From Methylobacterium sp. W2 (GTDB taxonomy: Bacteria; Pseudomonadota; Alphaproteobacteria; Rhizobiales; Beijerinckiaceae): 64,000 nucleotides of DNA. Made by a program: the position numbers and the translations under genes. The DNA lies in NCBI RefSeq assembly GCF_020662345.1, contig NZ_VMOA01000006.1, forward strand, positions 87,967 to 151,966, read 5' to 3'. Each line of letters opens with the position of its first letter. Within the stretch, counting starts at the first letter, position 1. This document shows, one piece after another, positions 48,933 to 56,900 of this stretch. The notes under the pieces were generated by a model, which saw only the letters and a list, made by a program, of their open reading frames with translations, was not told the origin of the DNA and did no database searches.

Positions 48933-49907
48933 ATGCCCCGTTCCACTGCGCGCACCCTCTCCCCGCCCGGGCAGACGACCCTCGCCTTCCTCACCGCCCT
49001 GGCGTTCCTGATCCTCGGCACGCTTCTGGCGCGCGCCGAGGACAAGGTGATGCGGGTCGGCTACCAGAAATACGGCACGCTGGTCCTGCTCAAGGGCAAG
49101 GGCCTGCTGGAGAAGAAACTAGCGCCCCTTGGCTACCGGGTGACCTGGGCCGAGTTTCCGTCGGGGCCGCCGCTGCTCGAGGCGCTGAATGCCGGCGCCA
49201 TCGATCTCGGGTCGGCCGGCGAGGCCCCGCCGATCTTCGGGCAGGCCAACAACCCCGATTTCCTCTACGTCGCCCACGAGCCGGCCGCACCGCTCGGCGA
49301 GGCGATCCTGGTCGCCAAGGACAGCCCGATCAAGACCATCGCCGACCTGCGCGGCAAGAAGATCGCCCTGAACAAGGGCTCGAACGTCCATTACTTCCTG
49401 GTCGAGGCCCTGGCCAAGGCCGGCGTGCCTTACGACGCGATCACGCCGGTCTTCCTGGCGCCCGGCGACGCCGTCGCCGCCTTTTCGCGGGGCGCCGTCG
49501 ATGCCTGGGTGATCTGGGACCCCTTCCTCGCCTCGGGCGAGCGGGCCACCGGCGCGCGGACCCTCGTCAACGGGACCGACATCGTGCCGAACCGCCAGTT
49601 CTATCTGTCGACGCGTAGATTCTCCGACGCCAACAAGGAGGCGCTCGATACCACCCTGGCCGCCATTGGCGAGATCGACGCCTGGGCCAAGGACAATACC
49701 GACGCGGTGGCGGCCGAACTGGCTCCCGCCATCGGCATCCCGGCGCCGATCCTCACCGTCGCCCTCAAACGCCTGACCTACGGCGTGACACCGCTGGACG
49801 CGGCCGTCGTTGCCGACCAGCAAAAGGTGGCCGACACGTTCCACCGCCTCGGCCTGCTTCCCAAGCCCATCACCATCTCCGACGCCGTGCGGAAATCCGG
49901 GAGCTGA
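48933..49907 (+). CDS. ssuA: Sulfonate ABC transporter substrate-binding protein
   Basis: 324 residues. A signal peptide of about 35 residues (ending LLARAE) precedes a periplasmic binding fold of the SsuA/NrtA type: VGYQKYGTLVLLKGKGLLEKKL, GSAGEAPPIFGQAN, GKKIALNKGSNVHYFLVEAL and the WVIWDPFLA domain-joining segment. It captures sulfonates for SsuBC. It is last in the operon rather than first as in E. coli (ssuEADCB). It converges on a membrane-protein gene with seven bases between stops. Confidence 0.93.
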   Translation: MPRSTARTLSPPGQTTLAFLTALAFLILGTLLARAEDKVMRVGYQKYGTLVLLKGKGLLEKKLAPLGYRVTWAEFPSGPPLLEALNAGAIDLGSAGEAPPIFGQANNPDFLYVAHEPAAPLGEAILVAKDSPIKTIADLRGKKIALNKGSNVHYFLVEALAKAGVPYDAITPVFLAPGDAVAAFSRGAVDAWVIWDPFLASGERATGARTLVNGTDIVPNRQFYLSTRRFSDANKEALDTTLAAIGEIDAWAKDNTDAVAAELAPAIGIPAPILTVALKRLTYGVTPLDAAVVADQQKVADTFHRLGLLPKPITISDAVRKSGS

Positions 49908-49914
49908 TGGGACT

Positions 49915-50631
49915 CTACTGCCCGACCGGCGCCGGCATGAGCCGGCGCAGGACGAGGTGGGTCGTCCCGCACAGGACGAGGGGGATGGCGACGAGAAGGC
50001 TCCCGAACCAGGCCCAGGCCGGCATCAGGGTCTGGGCGACGGCGTCGCTCATGCCCCAGACGTAGTTGATGTTCACCGGCACCAGACCGGCATCGGGACG
50101 CGGCCCGGGCATCAGGAAGAAGCACACGAGCAGCACCGCGACGGCGAGGCCGGACCACGCCGCCCAGGCGCGCCGGTCGTAGCCGAGGCGCCAGACCAGG
50201 TAGACGAGCAGGAACGGCAGCCAGCCGTGGAACAGCGAGAGGCCGCGCAGGAACAGCGGGTTCTCCGCCTTGAACATGTAGGCGGTCATGCCGGTGAGCG
50301 GCACGCCCACGAGTTCGGCGAGGAAATCCGCCACCCACAGCACCTGCGGCGCCAGGATACCCACCGTCGGCATGGAGACGAGGAGTGGGCTCTCCCGCCA
50401 GACCCCGACCAGGGTGAGCAGCAGGGCGACGTCGCAGAAGTAGAGGAAGTTGGTCGGCCCGTACCAGGCCCAGTAGACGGGCACGAGCACCGCCATGAAG
50501 GCCGTATAGGCGAGCTTGAGGGCCAGCGGCAGGCGTTGTGCACTCGCGGGTTGGAGGGAAGAAGCGACATCGGCCAGGGCCGCTTCCGCGACGTCGAGGG
50601 GATCGGTCGCCGGGACCATGCTGCCGCTCAT
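49915..50631 (-). CDS. Multi-pass membrane protein of unknown function
   Basis: 238 residues with about six or seven hydrophobic helices between residues 35 and 230, several tryptophan/tyrosine-rich (VYWAWYGPTNFLYFCDVALL; WAAWSGLAVAVLLVCFFLMPG). The family seems to be a set of alphaproteobacterial membrane-associated proteins without assigned function; I do not recognise it beyond that. No catalytic or transport motif is visible. It is alone on its strand, end to end with ssuA. Confidence 0.7.
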   Translation of the reverse strand: MSGSMVPATDPLDVAEAALADVASSLQPASAQRLPLALKLAYTAFMAVLVPVYWAWYGPTNFLYFCDVALLLTLVGVWRESPLLVSMPTVGILAPQVLWVADFLAELVGVPLTGMTAYMFKAENPLFLRGLSLFHGWLPFLLVYLVWRLGYDRRAWAAWSGLAVAVLLVCFFLMPGPRPDAGLVPVNINYVWGMSDAVAQTLMPAWAWFGSLLVAIPLVLCGTTHLVLRRLMPAPVGQ

Positions 50632-50942
50632 GTCCGATCCTCATTCATGTCCGCCGCCCCTCCATCCGTCGAATCACTCGGCCGCGTTGAAGCTTGGCCA
50701 AGGCGGAGGACACACGAATTCGCGCGCCTCCGGCGTGACGCGCCGCACGCGCGGATCGCCATTGCGGCAGGAGCGCTCCCCTCCTTCCACGGGGGAAGGG
50801 ATAAAGAGGGAATGCCGAGCTTGCCAGCCAAGTCGGGGACCGGCTAATTCAGCTTGGCAGTCGGCTCGACGGATGTCTGCCGCAGTGTTGTGCTGTCGGA
50901 CCGCAGGACATGGCGGTCCACAGGGCAGGAAAGTCCGGAATC
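50632..50942. other. Divergent intergenic region membrane protein / L,D-transpeptidase
   Basis: 311 bases between divergent genes; no coding frame, repeat or RNA structure stood out. Confidence 0.45.
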
Positions 50943-51653
50943 ATGACGATGGATACTGGGAAGGCCGCTGCCGGCGGGATGGACGAGAGTGCCCGGCTCG
51001 GGTGGTGTGCGGGGCGTCTCAGCCGCCGGTCGTTCCTGGCCGGTTCGGCCGCCGGGTTCGGCGCGCTGGGGCTCGCCGGTTGCGCGACGACCGACGGCCT
51101 GATCCTCGCCGAGGCAGCGAAGATCTACGGGCCGATGCCGGACGAGAAATTCCCGATCCCGGCCACCGACATCAGGAAGGTCGATCCAAAGTATTATCGC
51201 CGGACGGTGCGCTACGAGACCAGGGAAGCGCCGGGCACGATCATCGTCGATCCCGGCAACTTCTATGTCTACCGCATCGAGGAGGACGGGGCCGCCACCC
51301 GCTACGGCGCCAATGTCGGCCGCGCCGGGTTCTTGTGGAGTGGTGACGCCTATGTCGGTCGCAAGTCCGAATGGGCGACCTGGACTCCGCCCAAGGAGAT
51401 GATCCGGCGCCAGCCCGAGGTGGCCCAATACGCCCGTGGCATGCCGGGCGGCCTCGACAACCCTCTTGGTGCCCGCACCCTCCATCTCTACCAGAACGGC
51501 GCCTATACGCTCTACACGATCTACGCCAGCAGCGAGCCCGACTCGATCGGCTCGGGCATCACGAGCGGCTGTGTCGGCCTGCTCAGCCAGGACATGATCC
51601 ACCTGTATTCGCGGACGCCGGTGAAGACGAAGGTGGTCGTCCTGCCCGCATAG
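50943..51653 (+). CDS. Tat-exported L,D-transpeptidase-like lipoprotein
   Basis: 236 residues from ATG 50943 (an earlier ATG at 50910 is also open). The N-terminus has a twin-arginine motif SRRSFLAGS and a lipobox LAGC about 20 residues later, so it is probably Tat-exported and lipid-anchored. The YkuD domain runs from about residue 90 to 230 (GTIIVDPGNFYVYRIEEDG to the end). The catalytic cysteine is in ITSGCVGLLSQD, but the usual SHGCIRM has Ser for His and Gly for Arg, so activity is uncertain. If active it makes 3-3 peptidoglycan crosslinks. It converges on pbpC. Confidence 0.8.
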   Translation: MTMDTGKAAAGGMDESARLGWCAGRLSRRSFLAGSAAGFGALGLAGCATTDGLILAEAAKIYGPMPDEKFPIPATDIRKVDPKYYRRTVRYETREAPGTIIVDPGNFYVYRIEEDGAATRYGANVGRAGFLWSGDAYVGRKSEWATWTPPKEMIRRQPEVAQYARGMPGGLDNPLGARTLHLYQNGAYTLYTIYASSEPDSIGSGITSGCVGLLSQDMIHLYSRTPVKTKVVVLPA

Positions 51654-51670
51654 GAATAAGGGCCGGCCTC

Positions 51671-53941
51671 TCACTCCAGCCTGACTACCACGCTGTCGCT
51701 GGCCCCTGACGCGTCCATCACCGAGATCCTGGCGAAGCCCGCCCCGTCCGGTGCCCATTCCGACTGGCGCCGGGCGCTCTCGGCCACCGGCAGGCTGTTG
51801 ACCATCCAGGTGAGAGGCGGCACGCCGCCCAGCGCCTTGAGAGCAAGGCTCGGCACGGGGCCGGGCTCGGCGAGGCCGAGATCGATCCGGGCGCCATCCG
51901 GCGGGTAGGCGATCTTGAGGGCCGAGCCAAGGGCCGCCGACAGGGTCTTGGGCACGTCCCTGCGGATGTGGCGCAGGGGCGGCGGCAGGCCCGCGGTGGT
52001 GGTCACCAGGGCGTCGCGGGGCATCGGCACGGAATCGGGCTCGCCGCCGAAGCGCGAGAAGGCGTCGAACAGGATCGGCGCGGCGACCACGCGGCCGACG
52101 AGACCCGGCACGGCGTTGCCGTCCGGCCGCCCGACCCAGACCGCGATGGTGACGCGCCGGTCGAACCCCACCGCCAGGGCATCGCGATAGCCGTAGGACG
52201 TGCCGGTCTTGAACGCGATCCGGTTCGGCAGCGCATTCTCGGGGGGCGGCGCCCCGCGCAGGGTATCGGCGACATACCACGCCGCCACCGGCTCGGTGAC
52301 GCGCAGGTCGGGCGGGGGCGGGGCGGCCGGCCCGTCGAGGCGGCGGATCAGGTCGGGCACCGAGCCACCCCGGGCAAGGCCGGAGAACAGCCGCGCGAGG
52401 TCGGTGAGGGTGATGCCGAGGCCACCCAGAGCCACCGGCAGGCCGGGTGCCGTGTCGCGCGGCAGGTCGATCCGCGCTCCCGCACCGCGCAGGCGGGCGA
52501 TGAAGCGGGCTGCGCCCACCGCCTCCAGCAGGTCCACCGCCGGCACGTTCAGGGAAAGCTGGAGCGCGCGCCGCGCGGTGACGGTACCCTGGTAGCTGAG
52601 ATCAAAATTCTCCGGCGCGTAGGAGCCGGCAAAGCGCACCGGCCTGTCGTCGAGGAGGGTCTCGGGATGGGCGATGCCGTTCTCGAAGGCGAGCGCGTAG
52701 ATGAACGGCTTCAGGGCGGAGCCCGGCGAGCGGATCGCCCCCGTCATGTCGATGGCGCCGGAGCGGCTGGCATCGAGATAGCCGGCGCTCCCGACCTGCG
52801 CGATCACCGCGCCGGTGCGGTTGTCGATGGCGAGGATCGCCGCCGAGATGCCCGGCCCCATGGCGGCGGCGCGCTCGGCAGCCAGGCGTTCGAGGCTCGC
52901 CTGCAGGCGCCCGTCCAGGGCGAAGCGCTGGACCCGCGCGGCGGGATCGGAGGCGACGGCCGCCTCCGCCGCATGGGCCGCCAGCATGGGGAAGGGTTTT
53001 CGCTGGTCCGGCACCGGTTCGGCCTTGGCGGCCTTCGCCTCGGCGGGCGTGATGACCCCGCGCGCGGCGGCGATGTCGAGGACCCGGTCGCGCGCCTGCC
53101 GGGCGCGGGCGGGAAAACGATCCGGCCGGCGCGCCTCGGGCGCCTGCGGCAGGCCGACGAGGAGGGCGGATTCGGCGAAGGAGAGCCGGGCCGGCTCGCG
53201 CCCGAAATAGGCGAAGCTCGCCGCCCGCAAGCCCTCCACCGGGCCGCCATAGGGAGCGAGGGCGAGATAGAGGTCGAGCACGCCGTCCTTCCCCAACCGG
53301 CGTTCCAGCTGGACCGCCCGCACCATCTGCCGGAGCTTGGCGCTGAGCGAGCGCTCGGGGCGCGGCTCCACGAGGCGAGCCACCTGCATCGACAGGGTGG
53401 AGCCGCCCGAGACGATTCTGCCGTGCCGGAGCCATTGCCACGCGGCACGCAGGGTTGCGGCGGGGTCGATGCCGGTATGGTCGGCAAAGCGCCGGTCCTC
53501 GTAGGCCTTCAGCATGGCGAGCATGCGCGGATCGACGTCCGCCCCCGTCACCGGCAGCCGCCAGCGCCCATCGGCGGTGGCGAAGGGGCGCAGGAGATGG
53601 CGGTCCCGGTCGAGGATGACCGTGGAGCGGAGGCTCGCCTGGGTCAGATCGAGGGGCGGCAGGGTCGCGACGAAGCGCCAGAGGGCGAGGGCGGGGAGAA
53701 CGACGAGGATGAGGAGGGCGATGACGCCTGTGAAAACCCTCCCCCCACGGACCTCGGGCTTGCCCGAGGTCCGCTTGCAAGTGCTCAAGTCGGACAGGCC
53801 CGACTTGAGGTGGGGGAGGGTTCTCGCGGAGCAGGCGGGAGAGGGGGCGACCTCTCCGGACCTGTCGGTCCCCTCTCCCGACCCACTTCGTGGGCCACCC
53901 TCCCCCGCAGCGGGGGGAGGGAAAGGGGGCGCGGCACCCAT
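51671..53941 (-). CDS. pbpC: Penicillin-binding protein 1C
   Basis: 756 residues if the ATG at 53941 is used, one base after the A2M stop. The recognisable protein begins about residue 66 with a membrane anchor (GVIALLILVVLPALALWRF), then the glycosyltransferase domain (EDRRFADHTGID, SGGSTLSMQVARL), a transpeptidase domain with SPGSALKPF (SxxK) and KTGTSYGYRDALAVG (KTG), and the C-terminal BiPBP region. The first 65 residues are translation of palindromic repeats, so the true start may be further 3' (TTG 53788). It completes the classic PBP1C/alpha-2-macroglobulin pair. Confidence 0.9.
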   Translation of the reverse strand: MGAAPPFPPPAAGEGGPRSGSGEGTDRSGEVAPSPACSARTLPHLKSGLSDLSTCKRTSGKPEVRGGRVFTGVIALLILVVLPALALWRFVATLPPLDLTQASLRSTVILDRDRHLLRPFATADGRWRLPVTGADVDPRMLAMLKAYEDRRFADHTGIDPAATLRAAWQWLRHGRIVSGGSTLSMQVARLVEPRPERSLSAKLRQMVRAVQLERRLGKDGVLDLYLALAPYGGPVEGLRAASFAYFGREPARLSFAESALLVGLPQAPEARRPDRFPARARQARDRVLDIAAARGVITPAEAKAAKAEPVPDQRKPFPMLAAHAAEAAVASDPAARVQRFALDGRLQASLERLAAERAAAMGPGISAAILAIDNRTGAVIAQVGSAGYLDASRSGAIDMTGAIRSPGSALKPFIYALAFENGIAHPETLLDDRPVRFAGSYAPENFDLSYQGTVTARRALQLSLNVPAVDLLEAVGAARFIARLRGAGARIDLPRDTAPGLPVALGGLGITLTDLARLFSGLARGGSVPDLIRRLDGPAAPPPPDLRVTEPVAAWYVADTLRGAPPPENALPNRIAFKTGTSYGYRDALAVGFDRRVTIAVWVGRPDGNAVPGLVGRVVAAPILFDAFSRFGGEPDSVPMPRDALVTTTAGLPPPLRHIRRDVPKTLSAALGSALKIAYPPDGARIDLGLAEPGPVPSLALKALGGVPPLTWMVNSLPVAESARRQSEWAPDGAGFARISVMDASGASDSVVVRLE
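53735..53822. repeat. Composite palindromic (REP-like) element
   Basis: Outer arms 53735-53748 and 53810-53822 pair with one bulge. They enclose two perfect palindromes: 53748-53773 (12-base arms, loop TT) and 53784-53809 (CTCAAGTCGG and CCGACTTGAG, 10-base arms). The element would fold as a three-stem cruciform. It overlaps the 5' end of pbpC in frame. Confidence 0.75.
53882..53921. repeat. Further hairpins next to the composite palindrome
   Basis: CCCAC-TTC-GTGGG (53882-53894) is followed by CCCTCCCCC and GGGGGAGGG (53898-53906 and 53913-53921) around a six-base loop. These have the look of the GC-rich extragenic palindromes common in Rhizobiales. They lie between the A2M stop and the pbpC core. 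Confidence 0.6.
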
Positions 53942-53942
53942 C

Positions 53943-56900
53943 CTACTTCGCGCTCACCTCGACCGAGCCGAAGGCGGTGCGGCCGAAGCGTTCGGGGCGG
54001 TACATGTCCTCGATGGTGGCGCCGGGATGGACGTAGGTGCCAGGCGAGACCGCCCGCACGGTATAGGCCACGGTGAAAAAGGCGGATTGCTCGGGGTTGC
54101 GCTCGTAGGCCGCCACGAAACGGTCGTCGCGGAACTCGGTGCTCACCGGCTGCACGTCCGACTTGGCGAAGGCGAGGCCCGCCAGGGCATCGGAATCGAG
54201 GAGCTTCGGGTTGTCGATCTCGAGGCCGGCGGGCAGGCGGTCCACCAGCAGGAGGCGACCGGCACTGGCCTTGGACTCGGTCACCTTGAGTACGACCACG
54301 AGGCGGTCGTTCTGGCGAACTCCTTGGGCGAGATCCACCACCGTGCCGTCGAGACGGTGATAGCTCCGCTCGATGGCATAGCCGCGCGATTCCACCGGCT
54401 CCGGGGCGATGGGATTGCCCGACACACTCACCACCGTCTGGGCGGCGCCCTTTCCGTCATTGGTGATGGTGACGGTCCTCCCATCGAGGGCGGGCGCGCG
54501 GTAGAGCCGCGAGACCGGGCCGGATTGCCGCACGCCGTCGACGCTGAAGCTCAACGCTTCCGCGTCCTTGCCGAGGCCCTCGGCGGCGAGCACCATCCAG
54601 GCATTCTCCTGGGTGCTGGTGAGGCGTCCGCTGGCCCGCTCCTGTGTGATGACCTGACCCAGCGGCCGGATGGTCTCGCGGGCGAGACCGGTCTCGGCGG
54701 CGAGGGCGAGAAGGCCGGCCCCGTCGCGCAGGCGCGAGCCGTAATCGGCCCGATAGGTCGAGGTGTCCCGCGTGGATCCGAGCGCCGTCACCGCCGACTC
54801 GAAGGCCTTGGTCGCGCGGCCCCGGTCGCCGAGGAGGGCGAGGGCGGCCGCGATCTGGCCGCGTCCGAGGGGGGTCGCGAACTCACCGAGCTTGGTGTCG
54901 GCCAGGTAGCGCAGGTCGCCCATCACCGGCCGTCCGTTGCGGGCCAGCACGTAGGCGGCGTAGGCGATGTCCATGCCGCCGTCCCGCACCTCCGTGGTAT
55001 TGGCCACGGTGTTGCGCAGGCGGTCGAGGGCGTTGGCGAAGGCGGTCTGCCGCACCGCGAATCCGCGTTCGCGGGCGCGGGTCAGGAAGTCGGTGACGTA
55101 GGCGTTGAGCCAGACGTCGCTCGACCCGCCGACGCTCCACAGGCCGAAATCGCCCGACGCGTCCTGGCGCGAGAGCACGCGGTCGATGGCCTCGCGCACC
55201 CGCTCGTCCACCTTGTCGTCGATGCCGAGTTTGTCGAGGGAGGCGAGCTTGTTGACGTAGAGGAGCGGCATCGCCCGGCTCACGGTTTGTTCCGAGCAGC
55301 CATAGGGGTAGCGGTCCAGCGCCTGGAGCAAAGCGGGGACGTCGAGGGCGGCGAGCGACGAGGCCGTCACCGAGACCGAGCCGGTGCCGGGGAGGATGTC
55401 GGCGAGGAGGTCGCCCGTCACCTGCAGGCTGGCGCCGGGTTCGAGGGAACTGATCGAGCGGCGGACCAGGGCGCCGGTGCCGGGGCCGATGTTCAGCGAG
55501 AAGCTCTGGCCGACGTTGCCGGTGATGCCGGGGCCGGAGAGGTTCACATCGAGCCGCGACAGGCCGGGGCCGGCGGCGGTGATCGGAATCACCAGGGAGC
55601 CCTTGGCGCCGGCCTCCAGCTTCATGGTGCTGTGAACCGCGCCGGCCGAGACCAGGACCGGGCCGGTGAGGTCGAGATCCACGGTGTAGTCGCCGGCTTG
55701 GCCCTCGACATTGTCGATGGCGATGAAGAAGCGCGAGCGGTCGCCGACGTTGAGGAAGCGCGGCAGGGTGCCGGTGAGCACGACGGGATCGCGGATGATC
55801 ACATCGGCCTGGGCCGAGCCGACCTTGGTCCTGCTCCAGGCGGTCACCATCACCCGGCCGGTGCCGTTGAAGGCGGGCAGGGGAAAGTCGACGCTCGCCT
55901 TGCCGTCGGGGCCGACGACGACCACGCCGGAATAGAGCGCCAGCGGCGCCTGGGTCGGGGGCGAATCGGAGAGTTCCGCCGCGCCGCCGTCACCGCCCGA
56001 GCGGATCGCGCCGAGGGTCCCCTGCATGCCGTCGATCAGGTATCCGTAGAGGTCTCGGATCTCCGGTCCCAGCGCCTTCTGGCCGAAGAAGTAGCCGAAG
56101 GGATTGGGCGATTCGTAGCGGGTCAGGTTGAGGATGCCGACATCGACCAGGGCCACGCTCACCCGCGCCTCCTCGCCGGAGGCGAGGCCGGCGAGCTGGA
56201 TCGGCAGGGTCAGGGTCTCGCGGGGCCGCGTGGTCGCGGGCGCCCCAACGGTCACGGCGAGGCTGCGCTTGTCGGTATCCACCGAGAACCAGGCAAGGCC
56301 CAGCGCCCGGCCCGGCAGGCGCTTGGCCGCCTGATCGAGGGGCCGGTAGGCGGTGGCGACGAGATAGGCGCCCGACCCCCATTCCGCCTTCACGGGGATG
56401 TCCACCGTGGCGCCGCCCTCCGGCACCGTGACGTCGAGGATGTCGTGCACCTTGTCGCTCACCACGGCGAGGGTGGCCGTGCCCTTGAAGCGCGGCTGGA
56501 GGCGCGCCCGCAGGGTCTCGCCGGCGGCATAGCTCGGCTTGTCGAGCTTGAGGTCGAGGAGACCGGGCACGTCCGCGGTCTCGGAGCCGCCCCAGCCCAC
56601 GGTGAAGGTGACGCTGACCGTGGCCTCGGGCCTTCCGGCGACCAGGGCTTCGAGGCGGTAGGTGCCGAAGCCGACGGTGGAATTCACCCGGCCCGGCGCA
56701 TCTGCGGCGAGATCGAGCCGTCCGTCGGCGATGCGCCGCGTCGAGGTCACCGGCTCGAACGACCAGCGCCCGCCTTCGCGGTACCATTGGTAGTTGCGGT
56801 CGACCTTGGACAGGGTCCAGGCGACGCCGTTCTGCGGGATTTTCCGTCCGTCGGGGCTCGCCATGACCACGTCGAACGTGGCGACACCGCCTTCGGTAAG

